This document shows positions 37,574 to 49,341 of a DNA stretch of 64,000 bases, piece by piece (the first letter of the stretch is position 1; each line of letters opens with the position of its first letter). This DNA comes from Saposhnikovia divaricata. Lineage: Eukaryota; Streptophyta; Magnoliopsida; Apiales; Apiaceae. The stretch lies in assembly GCA_036435485.1 (NCBI GenBank), contig CM071595.1, positions 102,106,580 through 102,170,579 on the forward strand, written 5' to 3'. Under the pieces are notes generated by a model. That model did no database searches and was not told the DNA's origin. It was given only the letters and a program-made list of their open reading frames with translations. Made by a program: the position numbers and the translations under genes.

Positions 37574-40134
37574 GGAGAGATGAGAGAGATTGAGAGAGAG
37601 AGATGGACAGAGAGATTAAGAGAGAAAGAAGGCAAGAGAGAGTTTGCAGGGGAGACACGGCGGTGGCGAAGGCAGGTGGGGCCCACGCGCTGCTGTTGTC
37701 GTTAAATAATAATAAAATAATAGCGTAGTGATAAAATTGGTGATCGAATGTTTTTTTCGGGTATTGATAATAAAATGAAAAGGGTGAAAATATTAAAATG
37801 GGTTTATTATTTAACTTGTGAGAAATAAAAATGAAATAAAATAATAATAAAGAAATGATGGAATGAATAATAATTGATAATAATAAAATTTGAGTTGGTT
37901 GATATTTAAGTTGGATATTACAAAATTGGGGTGTTTTTTTTTTAAAAATTGTGAGGAATAAAGAGCTTAATAACAATGGTATAATTATTAATTAATTATT
38001 TAAAAAGAATTATTTTGAGATTTTTGGACGAAAAAGAGAATCTAATAATTTGTCGATAAAAGAGTATAATTTTGAATAAATAGAGGAAAATATGGTTTTA
38101 ATTTTGGAAGATTATATTCAGTAATTCCGGATTATTTTTATTAACCGGATCGAATCAGATTATTTTAGAGACTAAAACCGGAATTATTATTATATTATTT
38201 ACAAGATTAAAATGAATTCGTGGATTATTTTATTTCTGGAATAAAATAGAGATTTATACCCTTGTTCCAATAAAAATGGGTTCTTTGCTTTTGAGAATAA
38301 TTAGAGCTTTATAACATTATTATTGCCCTAAAATGGATTTAGTTAAAATAGAGCTTTTATGTGAATTTTTGTGAAATTTGTATGAGCCAATTATTTTAGA
38401 GGCTAAAATCGGATTAATGTTAAAAATGAGTAAAACAAATTAGAATTGTGAGGATAATTAAAAGTAAAATTATTTTGATAAATTATTTTTGGTTAAAAGT
38501 GAGAATAATAATTATGGATTTAAATTGGATAAAAATGGATGGTGGAATTATTTTGTTTTGAGTAAAAAAATAGAGGTTAATATTATTAAACTAGTGAAGT
38601 TTAGAGAATTGTAGAGAATTCATAAGAGCCAACTTAAAGTAGAAATGCTATTTGAGTAATTTATTGGTTAGCGAATACCTAGAAATAATTTGAGACCTTT
38701 TAAATGGAGAATGGTCGTTATATTTCGGTAACCCTATTTTTCGTTTTTAAGTAGAATTTACGGATATTAAAATATTATACATAGATTGATTTCCTGAGTT
38801 CAGAGAAGATTTATTTATCCGGGGTTTTAGTGGGAAGTTTGACTCAGAATTGTCGGCGGATATAAGTGAGGGTTAAATGAGGAAGGATGAAGATGGATGA
38901 AGTATTGGTTGTGGTTGTTGGATTCACTGTGAGGCGTTTTCCCACAGGAAAACATATATGTTCAGAGGGGACGTCTTCGATTATCTTCTTCCAACAGAGA
39001 AATTGGTGAGTATGGTTAATACGTTCGAGTTAAGTTTATAAGCATTTACAGAAAATATTAGAATTGTCGTCTAGAGACTAAAGTGTTGTCTTATGTTTGA
39101 TATTGGAATTGATGCGCGAGCTCGATATCGGCGGATTAGACTCGTGGCAACCGCAAGAGCGTTGAACCAAATATTGACCAAATTAGAAGATTGTGACGCC
39201 GTAAGATAGAAGATGAAAGCAGTATTACTGTGACGTTTCATGATAGTTGAGAATTCGAGGCAAGTGTTTTCCCTTCACTTCTTGTTCAAGTGAGATTATT
39301 TTAAATATGCTTATTATGGTATTATTCCATTTATTGTCGATCTTGCCGACATTTATTGTCATTCTTGTTTATTCAATTTATACCCCATTTACTGTATCGA
39401 ACTTGTCGATAACCTTTGAGACTATTATTTCCTTAATGATGCTTCCTTGTGGGGAGTACAACTAAACCAATTGTTAGGTAGTCGGGATCCCACTAGTAGA
39501 GCACTGAACTTACCATGTCCGAATACCCATTTCATACTTTATTTTAATCCATTCTGTGTTGATAGATTTTTGATTCGAAATACTTCTCTTGTGAATTGAG
39601 TTTTGATAGATGTTATCTGTTTTCATTATCAATGATTTATTATCATTCCTATTTTACTACACACTTGCTGAGCATTTCTTCCGCTCATACTTGTTTGTTT
39701 CGAAACCCTAACTTTTCAGTAAGGTAGTTTGGCGAGACATATTCGTACAATTCAAAGAGAGAAGAAGCAGACGCTATCTTGAAGAAAACTTGACACGGGA
39801 TGTCCTGATCCAGAGTTAGGTCTATTTAATATAGTTAAACTCTAATAATTATTATTATGTATTGTTGGCCTGGTACACTTCTTGTCGAAGTTATACCAGT
39901 GATTTAGGTTTTGATTTAAGAGAATGTGGTAAAGAAGAAAGTTGCTATTTTATGGAATTTTGATTCTTGTTTCTAGCACTATAACCTAAAAGATCTTGGA
40001 TTGTTTGGGTCACAGAGATTATATTTCAATTTTCGACAATTTCACGGAATAATGTTTTATTAAAGTGGTGATGTTTATTTTGAGGATTCTCGGGTAATGA
40101 CCAAATCTCCTGACCCGGATTTGGGGACGTTACA
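36383..40134 (+). repeat. 3' LTR of element 3
   Basis: It starts TGTAATAACCGC and ends GGGGACGTTACA, followed by the TAAAC duplication. It contains the 66 bp missing in the 5' LTR (38639-38704) and a GA-rich tract (37330-37660). The long minus-strand frame at 36927-37976 is low-complexity Ser/Leu/Pro and not called. Confidence 0.95.
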
Positions 40135-40139
40135 TAAAC
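40135..40139. other. Right target-site duplication of element 3
   Basis: TAAAC, matching 29331-29335. Confidence 0.92.
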
Positions 40140-41212
40140 TTTTCCGACATTCAATAAAATTCATATCCGAAATAATTTATTACATAATTTATACAAAATT
40201 TCGAACCAAATTCAAGCATCACAAAACTCATCAAACATTTCAGAACTCAGCTTAATCAATAAAACATCGAACCAAAATGAACAAACCGAGCCTTACAACA
40301 CTCGACTGAACACAAGTACCATCTCACAACAACAAGCATCAATACTAACACTATTAACGTGACACACTGCCCAAATCGAATACACACACACTACAGGTTA
40401 ACATACACACACACACACATCGTAGGTTCACAACAAATACATACACACGCCGTCGCTGCAACACCGGCGCGACCACACACGGCGACACACAGCTGGGTTG
40501 CAGGAGAGGGGAATGAGAGACTTGCGAGGGAGATGTGGGAGAGACTAAGAAAGAGTTTGATGGAGAGAGATTAAGAAAACTGGAGAGAGTAGAGAGAGAG
40601 CTCGAGAGTTTTACAGAAGAATCGAGAGATTGAAATTTGGGGGAACAGATTAGGGATTTAGAAAGGAAAAAAACAAAAAAAAATTTTGTAATTTATAAAC
40701 ACCTGATAAAATGGAAAATAAATAAGTACTATTTGGAAAAATCTCAATTAAATTTTTAAAATGTAGAAAATAAAATTATCTATCTCCCCATATTTTTAAA
40801 ATATCTTTTGGATCAAAATGAATTAAATATGAATTTTACAAGTTTTGACCATTTAAATACAATAAACTCTTAAAACCATTTTAAAATACTTAAACACCCG
40901 AAATAGTTCACCAAATAATTTTAAAAACTAAATAATTATATAAAGATAATATTATAAAAGATTTCATGATTTTTAATAACTCTAATGATTTTATAAAATT
41001 CGCAAAAGATCAATAATGCATAATTTAAATATATTTTAATCATAAAATTCAAATAGAAATACAAGGACTTACATTTCACATATACATCATCATATAAGCA
41101 TGTAAACATGATGTCACATATATTCAATCCTAAAAAAAATATTGACCTCCTATAATCCCCATTTAATATTAAATTATAATAATTATAAGTACGATATTTC
41201 TAGGGCGTTATA
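40140..41212 (-). mobile_element. Minus-strand Ty3 LTR (element 4), right piece with LTR start
   Basis: On the minus strand the piece begins TATAACGCCCTAGAAATATC at 41212, which matches the start of the element 2 LTR (TATAACGCCTTAGAAA at 19507). It continues with AATTTATAATT-type runs, then a GA-rich block (40490-40660) and CACACA/GTGTGT repeats in the same order as 20100-20560. The short frame at 40359-40574 is a translation of the CACACA repeat. This LTR is inserted in the copia-5 3' LTR, because copia-5 sequence resumes at 41213. Confidence 0.8.
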
Positions 41213-41729
41213 GTAACTTTTAATGTACTCAAAATATATTAATCCTCGTATAGAAATATAATGATCTCAAGTCTAAGGATCATTACACCATTATCACTGT
41301 GAGTCTTTCTAATGACATTATCAACATGTTGAATCTCACTATAGGTCTATCCAGTGCCATGTAGAATATTACATGCACTTATGTTCTTGACTTTAGTATC
41401 ACTATACCTATGACCAATGAGATGTGGTTATCAGTCAACAAACATACTAATCTTTTTGCGTTATAATTGTCCCATATTATAAATGCTCTATTAGGGATAT
41501 TTAGGATTATTAACACTATTCATATAATCTCATTTTTAAGTCACATACTTAAAGATATAGAATACATGTTACATATTCCAAGGATAGTTATTATTCTAAC
41601 ATTTATTTCGCAGTAAATAAAGACATAATAAATCAACATTGAGATAATTGATGGAACATAATCATTAAGTAACAAAATAGTCTTTCCTAGAAGCACAGTT
41701 ACATTGTCTCTCGGGCACTAACACTATCA
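41213..41729 (-). repeat. 3' LTR of copia-5, truncated
   Basis: It matches 48329-48845 with a few differences. On the minus strand it starts TGATAGTGTTAG. It stops at 41213 where the element 4 LTR begins, so only 517 of about 1575 bp are here. Confidence 0.93.
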
Positions 41730-42020
41730 ATCTCCCACTTGCACTAAAGCCAATCGCCCATGTCTAATACCCATGGAACTAGTGTGACCTTCGTGCTTCT
41801 GCTGCGACAAAGCCTTAGTCAGTGGGTCCGCAACATTTTCATTAGAATGTACTTTACATATGTGTATAGCTCCTCTCTCGTTTATCTCTCGAAGAAGGTG
41901 ATATCTCTCAAGTGTATGCTTTGTCTTGGAATGGGACCTTGGTTCCTTAGCCTGCGCAATGGCTCCATTATTATCGCAATATAGATCAACTGGATCTTCG
42001 ATCGATGGAACCTCACCTGG
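41727..42020 (-). pseudogene. RNase H, copia-5, with internal deletion
   Basis: The frame continues from RT through TRPDVSYALSITSKYQSNPGE and then jumps directly to VPSIEDPVDLYCDNNGAIAQAKEP. Relative to usual copia RNase H, roughly 90-100 residues carrying the first catalytic acidic positions are missing in frame near 42010 (family knowledge, not measured). CDNNGAIA and NVADPLTKAL are kept. The frame ends with a TGA formed by the first three bases of the 3' LTR (41729-41727). Confidence 0.85.
41730..41740 (-). other. Polypurine tract, copia-5
   Basis: AAGTGGGAGAT on the minus strand, directly before the LTR TG. Confidence 0.85.
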
Positions 42021-43289
42021 ATTAGACTGGTATTTGCTCGTAATGCTTAAAGCATACGAGACATCTGGACGAGTATATATCATTGCATACATTATAGAAC
42101 CAATTACCGAAGCATATGGTACTTTACTCATACGGTCCTTATCATCTGATGATTTATGATAGTTTTCCTTTGAGATCACTATCGCATGAGACACTGGGAC
42201 ATAGCCCCTCTTTGCCTCTTGCATCCCAAAATGATGCAATACCTTGTTAATGTATGTACTCTGACTTAAGTTGATTAATCTTTTAGATCTATCTCTATAG
42301 ATCCTGATCCCTAAGATATAGGTAGCATCGCCTAAGTCTTTCATCGAGAAAATTTTTCCCAACCAAGTTTTCACAGCCTGTAGAGAAGGAATGTCATTCC
42401 CTGTTAGTAATATGTCATCTACATATAATACTAGGAATGCCACATTGCTCCCACTAACCTTCTTGTAAACACACGGCTCATCCTCATTTTTTATAAATCC
42501 AAACTCTTTGACTGTTTCATCAAAACGGATGTTCCATCTCCTTGAGGCCTGCTTCAATCCATAAATGGATCATCGCAACTTACAAACCATTCTAGCATAC
42601 CTTGAATTGACAAAACCCTCAGGTTGTGTCATGTACACGTCCTCTTCTAAGCTCACATTTAAGAAAGCGGTCTTGGCATCCATTTGCCAGATTTCATAAT
42701 CATAATAAGCTGCTATCGCAAGCAAAATCCTGATGGATTTGACCATAGCTACTGGTGAGAAAGTTTCATCATAGTCAATACCATGAATTTGCTTGAAACC
42801 TTTTGCCACTAGTCTTGCTTTGTAGGTCTATAAATTTCCATACATGTCAGTTTTCTTCTTGAAAACCCACTTGCACTCTATGGGTTTTATCCCATCAGGT
42901 GGTTCAACCAAAGTCCATACTTGGTTTTCATACATAGAATCCATCTCAGATTTCATGGCTTCCAGCCATCTCTCAGAATCTGGACTATTCATAGCATCCT
43001 TGTAGGTGAGAGGCTCATCATTATCTAAAAGCATCACATCGCCACTTTGAGTAAGGAGAAATCCATAATATCTCTCTGGCTCATGGCGAATCCTACTAGA
43101 TCTACGAATGACCTGTGTTTCTTGAGCAGTATTGTTCTCAACATCTTGAGTCTGATTCTGCTCATGTTCCAACTCTGGTTCAACATAATCTTGCAATTCT
43201 CGATCCTCATCGAGATCTATTGTCCTCCTACTATTTTTCTTAGAAAGCAGTTCTCTCTCTAAAATCACAGCCGTTCGAGCAACAAACAC
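42021..43289 (-). pseudogene. Reverse transcriptase, copia-5
   Basis: Three same-order open pieces (43289-42828, 42809-42570, 42557-41727) are separated by single stops. The first has the linker and start of RT (RSSRIRHEPERY, WLEAMKSEMDSMYENQVWTLVEPP, CKWVFKKK). The second has VAKGFKQIHGIDYDETFSPVA and QMDAKTAFLN with the first catalytic Asp. The third has LYVDDILLTGND with the Asp pair at about 42419-42414. All catalytic residues are visible; the stops prevent a full polyprotein. Confidence 0.9.
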
Positions 43290-43352
43290 TTTGTTTTCAG
43301 AAGGTTTATAGAGATAATACCCTTTAGTTTCTAGCGGTTATCCTACAAAATT

Positions 43353-44030
43353 TCATTTATCTGATTTCGGTCCTTGCCTATCGGAGACCAAGCGTTTCAC
43401 AAACGCTTCACATCCCCAAACTTTCATAAATGACAAGCTATTATGTTTATCAGTCCATATCTCATATGGTGTCTTTTGAACCGATTTTGAAGGAACTCGG
43501 TTTAGTGTTTGTGCATTCGTCTCTAGGGCATAACCCCAGAAACTGATTGGAAGATCCGCATGACTCATCATCGATCGTACCAAGTCCAACAAGGTACAAT
43601 TTCTCCTTTCAGACACCCCATTCCATTGTGGTGTTCCAGGAGGAGTGAGTTGTGATACGATACCACACTCCTTAAGGAAATTCTTAAATTCCATGGTTAA
43701 GTATTCTCCCCCACGATCAGATCGTAGAGTTTTAATACTTTCGCCTAATTGCTTTTCAACTTCAGGCTTATACTCTTTGAATTTTTCAAATGATTCGGAT
43801 TTGTTCTTCATAAGACACACATATCCGTATCTACTAAAATCATCAGTAAAGGTTATGAAATAATAAAAGCCACCTCTTACCATCATACACATTGGACCAC
43901 ATACATCACTATGTATCAGTTCCAATCGTTTGGTGGCCCTCTCACCTTGTCCAGTAAAAGGAGCTTTAGTCATCTTCCCAATGAGACATGGTTCACATTC
44001 CTCGTATGATTCAAAATCAAACTTATCCAA
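43353..44030 (-). pseudogene. Integrase, copia-5
   Basis: The open 225-codon piece contains the zinc pair C12 and C15 (CEPCLIGK) and the DDE core: D42 (HSDVCGPM), D105 (LRSDRGGEY) and E141 (WNGVSERRN), with 35 residues between the last two. FYYFITFTDDFSRYGYV and TPYEIW are typical of copia integrase. The zinc-binding His pair lies in the upstream piece. A stop near 43352 separates it from the C-terminal part. Confidence 0.92.
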
Positions 44031-44560
44031 CTATCCATCCTTATGTAACTTGGAAATGCGAGTCTCATTTATATGGCCTAAATGACAGTGCCAGAGGTAT
44101 GTATGATTTGAGTCATTTGTCTTAAGACGTTTGTTATTTATGTTATAGACAGGAGTATCAAGATCAAGAACATATAAAGCATTAAACAAACGTGCAACCC
44201 CATAGGTAAAATTATTCAATGAAATGGGATAACTATTGTTCTGAATCAAAAAAGGAAAAACCAATCGTGTCCAAACAAGAAATGAAAATAATTTTTCTGC
44301 AAATTGTAGGCACGTAAAAACAGTTCTCAAGTTCTAAAATGAGCTCAGTGGGGAACGATAAATGATAAGTCCCTACAGCTAAAGCAGCAACCTTTGCTCC
44401 ATTGCCAATACGTAGGTGGACTTCTCCTTTTGCCAAAGCTCTACTCCTTCGCAGTTCCTACACATTTATACAAATGTGAGAACCACATCGAGTATCTAAT
44501 ACCCATGATGTAGAAGGAGATAAATTGACTTCTATAACATAAATACCTGAATAAGAAATC
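44031..44560 (-). pseudogene. Protease and GAG-pre-integrase segment, copia-5
   Basis: STSWVLDTRCGSHIC is the protease active site. The usual DTG is DTR here, a one-base change that should inactivate it. After a stop and a frameshift near 44270 the GAG-pre-integrase region follows, with LYVLDLDTPVYN and YLWHCHLGHINETRISKL, which provides the His pair of the integrase zinc domain. The stop at 44031 breaks the link to integrase. Confidence 0.85.
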
Positions 44561-45404
44561 TTAACAGCCTTCAGTTTCTTCAGATCCTTCAAATAAGCTT
44601 GACAGTTTCTCTTCCAATGACCCGGTTTCTTGCAATAGTGACAATCACCCTTTGCCTTTTGAACACCACCTTTAGGCTTTAAAGCCTTCTTAGTCGCAGG
44701 TTTTCGACTAGCAGATTTAGATCCAATCTTCTTCTTGCCTTTCCATTTACCCTTTCCTTTGGCATTCCCCTTGTTTACCATCATTATGGATGCAGAGGAT
44801 GCCTTCTGAATGTTGGTCTCAGCGTTTTTCAATATAGCCAACAATTCTGTAGGGTTCTTGTCTATCTCATTCATGGTGTAATTCATTACAAACTGAGCAT
44901 AGCTGTTGTTCAAAGATTGCAAGATCAGATCTATCTAAGCTTCCGGACTAATCGCGGAAGAGTAGCAAGGTACTCCATATATCCAATCATCTTTAGAACA
45001 TGCGGTGCTACCGGATCACGTTCACCCTGTTTGCATGCATACAAGGCTTTGCTTGTATCAAACCTCTCTTGACAAGCCTATCCTTCAAACATACATTTAA
45101 TGTGCTCAATCATGTCATAAGCATCCATTAGCTCATACTGTTTCTGAAGCTCAGGACTCATAGTCGCAAGAATCAAACAGGTGACATCGGTGTCATCATC
45201 CAAATGCTTCTGATAAGCATTTCGTTGATCCTCCGTTGCACCTTCAGGTAGAGGTCCAGGGCGAGGAATATCTATGACATAGAGCTTTCGCTCTTGCCTG
45301 AGGACAATCCTCAAATTCCTTTGCCAGTCTAGGAAGTTAGTTCCTGTCAACTTGTCCTTCTCAAGGACTGATCGTACAGAGAAGTTATTTGAGTTGTTTG
45401 CCAT
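44561..45404 (-). pseudogene. gag, copia-5
   Basis: It starts MANNSNNFSVRSVLEKDKL with TGTNFLDWQRNLRIVLRQE, the N-terminal signature of copia gag. The first piece stops at 45078. A second frame (44922 onward) contains a Lys-rich stretch and one CCHC knuckle, CHYCKKPGHWKRNC. Gag would form the particle and bind RNA. Two interruptions between 45078 and 44922 make it non-functional. Confidence 0.88.
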
Positions 45405-47257
45405 TTCGAATATCTACAATGTTAAAATGCATAAAATAATTAGTCTACGGAATTGTTAAATTATGTTCAAGTGATTATTCATATATATTCACAATATATA
45501 TCTCCCACTATTTTTCATCAAATTAATAGCCCTACCTATCAATTCGGAAAAGTTTCTCTAAACCTTTTTAGTGAGCCAAGATCCATATTTTATCACTTTT
45601 AAGGTCAGCTTTGTCTTTTCTCCTTAAAATGATTATTTAGGTAGACAACATTTGTCAATTATATCATATATAACTCTTGGATAGTTTGGTAGAACAACAT
45701 TTGTTCACATAACAACATTTGTTCACATTTATTCAATAAATCATACCAAACTCTATGCCTCTAAATTCACAATCCTGTTGTGGTCACTTAGTTAAGTCGA
45801 ACCCAATGGTTTAACAATTAAGTATCACTAATTTACTCCATCGCGCCTTACCACGATAGACTAGGGTACTCCGCTTTGGTGAACCCACCCTTTGTCGATC
45901 TAGGTCTTAACGAGTGTTTCCCATTTGGAAGGCATCTTAAACTTAATATTTATTCTTTAGGGGTTTGTTAATTAAAACGACCATGATCCCATCATAAAGA
46001 GATTCCCAATTTTTCCTTGAATTAAATAATTTAAATCAATATTCACCAATGGTTTGATTTCCAGGTTGTTGGAGGAGACACAAGCGGTCTCACTTAATAA
46101 CCAACTTCCTTACAGGTATGACCCATTTTTGACAAAATCTCCCCATATCGAAATAATTGAAAATCCGTATTTTATTCCGTGTTTCATAAACCTAGAAATC
46201 TTATAATTGTTATGTTAATTTTAAAATCTCAAGTCGTTACAGATTTTATCTTGTTTAAGCAGGCATGGCATGGGTGATGTATCTAATACATTCATTCATA
46301 CATGATTAAACTAATTAAAGCATGCATCATTATGTATCCTACACATACATTCATACATCATATGTAAAGTGCAGTATGTAAACGTGCTTGGTTATGGCCT
46401 TTATCCTATATGATCTTTTCAAGCTAATGAAAGGATCAAGGTCAATCTATGGTGAAATAAATATAAATACAATTACAAGTCTTCATTCTTTGTGTCTTCT
46501 TGTTCGCTCCTCCTCTTGGATCATCCTTCAATCTTCAAGTACATTACATTGAATAATTGAATACAACCTATACTAAAGTACTTACATAATAAAACTCGAG
46601 TTATATTCAAGGTAAAACAATTACAAGAATGAAGAAAACGACATGCAAGTCGTATTTATAAAATCCAAAAACCATAAACCATATATCTAAGGATCTTAAG
46701 GCCATAACCAGCACCATGCTCAAGTAAACAATTAAGAACATGTAAAACATATATGCACCACATTGCGGGGGTCCGGGGTGGCAGCCCCCAGACGGGGTCC
46801 GGGGCGGTAGCCCCTGGCTGGGGTCAGCTCGAACTCTGGAATTTTTGAATTCCAGAAGACTAGTCGTATTAAGAAATAATCAATTTCTGAACAAAAGATC
46901 ATATCTTTTAGTCTCTGCCGCCACTGCATCATATACAGTTCCGGAAGCATGTATCATATATATACAGATATCCCAATTAACAGATCGTGTCCAAACACAA
47001 TCTGTCCAACAGTTTATATCAATATATAAACCAGACAACATGCATAACATACAAAATCGCATACTAATTAGTCATGGCAGATCGTAAACATGCTTGTATC
47101 ATTATATCATAATATACAACATAACAGAATCATATATGAGCGACATAACATATTATTATCGACATATCTCAAAACTGTCTCAAGGCAGATTCATAAAACA
47201 TGCATACATGCATCAAATACAGTAAACATGTAACCAAATCAACCCCTTAAACACGTA
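45405..47257 (-). other. Long untranslated leader of copia-5
   Basis: About 1.85 kb between primer site and gag without a credible frame. A GC-rich block at 46763-46825 has GGGGTCCGGGG and AGCCCC motifs twice. Long leaders are usual in this copia group. Confidence 0.6.
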
Positions 47258-47269
47258 GCTTTGATACCA
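47258..47269 (-). other. Primer binding site, copia-5
   Basis: TGGTATCAAAGC on the minus strand, one base after the LTR end. Confidence 0.88.
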
Positions 47270-47537
47270 TTGTTGGGTTTCGAGACATAAACCGCAGCGA
47301 AAACAGTACTTAAAACAATAAAATTCGAAACCCTAACTCAGGATCCATGTATAAGATGAGCAGATTATGGAGAACAGAATCAATACCTTTTAAGAAGCTT
47401 TAAAACGTATGATAGATGGAGGTCCAACGATGCAATCACCACACAGCCCTCTTATCAAGATCTTTGTCTCCAAAGAAGTCCACACGAACACAACGATCGT
47501 CCAACGACTAACAGAGATGGTACTAGCCAAGAAAATG

Positions 47538-47539
<2 letters not shown>

Positions 47540-47607
<68 letters not shown>
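47540..47607. repeat. CT and CTAT microsatellite in the copia-5 LTR
   Basis: A run of CT dinucleotides passes into CTAT tetranucleotides. Confidence 0.95.
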
Positions 47608-47688
47608 GCCTCTATAAGATGTAGAGCAGCTAGGGTTTAGGTGAAAACGAATTCTGCAAAAGCTTAGCCTAAACCACCACAACTTAAT

Positions 47689-47697
47689 GTATTTATA
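47689..47697 (-). promoter_or_regulatory. Possible TATA box of the copia-5 LTR
   Basis: TATAAATAC on the minus strand lies about 420 bases before the LTR end and faces the internal region. Its position fits an LTR promoter; nothing else supports it. Confidence 0.4.
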
Positions 47698-48845
47698 AGA
47701 AGAGATTTGGGCTTAAAACCCTAAAACGTTTTGGGCTTCACTAAACCCAATCTGTTTTGGTTTTAATCTTATTATTATTAAATTCGAAATATACTTTGCA
47801 ATTAATCAAGTCCCACTTTTTTAATTCAATAATTCAAATTAATAACTATTTAAATTCATAATTTAAATAAACCTCTGTTTTATATGTTCTTATTGTGTAA
47901 CCCTTTAGGTTATTATTACGTTGGCAATAATTTTAATATCCAATAATAAAATTATAAACAATGAGCGGCATCTAGTAATACATCATTGCTACCCAAGTAA
48001 TAATAATAATTGGTGATCCAGTTAAACCTTTCGTGATTAATGTTTCCGTGTAATATAATTCCTTCAACCAAATATTATGGATTAAACTTGAGGCATGTGT
48101 TTAGTCATCCTCTTCAACGTTTAATCCGAGTTTCCTTGATCAATGAGTAGACTATTAAAAACAAATCAATATTTGAGCATGGCCATGCATTTTCATAGTC
48201 TTACTCAATCAAGAGGCCAATAATATCTCTCCTATAAATAGGAGGGCTAAATCCTTTATCTATCATTCATATTCCTCATACGTCTCATAATATACCCGAT
48301 GTCCACTTTTATCATCACCCGGTCAAAGATAACTTTTAATGTACTCAAGGTATATTAATCCTCGTATAGAAATATAATGATCTCAAGTCTAAGGATCATT
48401 ACACCATTATCACTGTGAGTCTTTCTAATGACATTATCAACATGTAGAATCTCACTGTGGGTCTATCCAGTACCGTGTAGAATATTACATGCACATAATT
48501 TCTTGACTTTAGTATCACTATACCTATGACCAATGAGATATGGTCATCAGTCAACAAACATACTAATCTTTATGCATTATAATTGTCCCATATTATAAAT
48601 GCTCTATTAGGGATATTTAGGGATATTAACACTATTCATATAATCTCATTTTTAAGTCACATACTTAAAGATATAGAATACATGTCACATATTCCAAGGA
48701 CATTTATTATTCTAACATTTATTTCGCAGTAAATAAAGACATAATAAATCAATATTAAAATAATCGATGGAACATAATCATTAAGTAACAAAATAGTCAT
48801 TCCTAGAAGCACAATTAAATTGTCTCTAGGGCACTAACACTATCA

Positions 48846-48997
48846 GAGACTACTAAGAGGTGTATAAACAGGATGATCTAGGAGACACAACCATGGAAAA
48901 TCCCCCATTCTGCTCCCAAATTCCTACATGTGATGTCGGCGATGATGTTGATAAAAACATCAGAGAAAATATTAAGGGCACTTGGGTTAAGAAGTGA
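48846..48997 (+). pseudogene. Probable C-terminus of CACTA transposase (tnp2)
   Basis: The frame reading EVYKQDDLGDTTMENPPFCSQ, then DVGDDVDKNIRENIKGTWVKK and TGA at 48995, looks like the last exon of a tnp2-type (Transposase_21) protein, judged by style and place only. A TAA lies near its left edge. Copia-5 would have cut this gene. A second copy of the ATGGAAAATCCCCC segment occurs at 49027-49070. Confidence 0.45.
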
Positions 48998-49341
48998 TAT
49001 ATATGTTTAGTCATGTATTAGTTGTAATGGAAAATCCCCCAATTCTGCTCCTAAATTCCTACTTGTAATGTTATAATATTATTTGAGTTTTCTTTTAGTT
49101 TGAATCACGTGAATTAATTAATTTAAATTAGCTTATTATTCATGTATATATGCACTTCATTGTTTACATTAGTTTCAATTCACTTTTTACATGAGTTTTA
49201 ATTTTCTTGTATATATGCATGTGCACAATTATTAGATTAATTTTATTATCTAGATGCATGTATTATATGATGTTACTATCTTATTGTACATATGCATGTG
49301 ACTGATAGTTTTATGTTTTATTTTCAGATTGAAGAAGATAA
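48998..49341. other. AT-rich intergenic stretch in the CACTA element
   Basis: No reading frame is seen. It contains a partial duplicate (49027-49070) of 48893-48932. It is the likely upstream region of the next gene. Confidence 0.5.

Larger units (their letters stand above)
29336..40134 (+). mobile_element. Ty3 element 3, complete, LARD-like derivative of a chromovirus
   Basis: Two LTRs of about 3.74 kb (29336-33074 and 36383-40134), TG...CA ends, a primer site, a polypurine tract and an exact TAAAC target duplication define a complete insertion of 10.8 kb. The internal 3.3 kb holds only a fragment of integrase and a chromodomain, so it cannot move alone. Long LTRs with an almost non-coding interior match the LARD class (family knowledge). 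LTR differences are few by eye (roughly 1-2 percent in the first 600 bp), implying a fairly recent insertion. It lies inside the minus-strand LTR of element 4. Confidence 0.95.
41213..48845 (-). mobile_element. Ty1/copia retrotransposon, copia-5, 3' LTR cut by element 4
   Basis: On the minus strand the order is 5' LTR (48845-47271), primer site, long leader, gag, protease, integrase, RT, RNase H, polypurine tract and a 3' LTR fragment (41729-41213). The gene order INT before RT defines copia. The gag opening (TGTNFLDWQRNLRIVL) and general layout resemble the Tork/Angela group; that assignment is tentative. Coding parts have several stops. The right flank GAGAC (48846-48850) would be the target copy; its partner is outside the window. 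Confidence 0.93.
47271..48845 (-). repeat. 5' LTR of copia-5 (1575 bp)
   Basis: On the minus strand it runs TGATAGTG...CCCAACA. A CT/CTAT microsatellite lies at 47540-47607. A related older LTR is at 56556-57478. Confidence 0.92.

Noticed and set aside
36927..37976. 349-codon minus-strand open frame in the 3' LTR of element 3, and the shorter ones at 30087-30694
   Set aside because: Ser/Leu/Pro-rich translation of GA/CT repeats and AT-rich sequence; antisense to the element, no domain, and not open over the same span in the 5' LTR.
41760..43863. Plus-strand frames of 70-80 codons within copia-5
   Set aside because: Antisense shadows of the RT and integrase coding sequence.
46763..46825. GC-rich block in the copia-5 leader, considered as organelle DNA or a small RNA gene
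   Set aside because: It is a short repeat of GGGGTCCGGGG and AGCCCC inside an identified leader. No gene structure or tRNA fold was seen.
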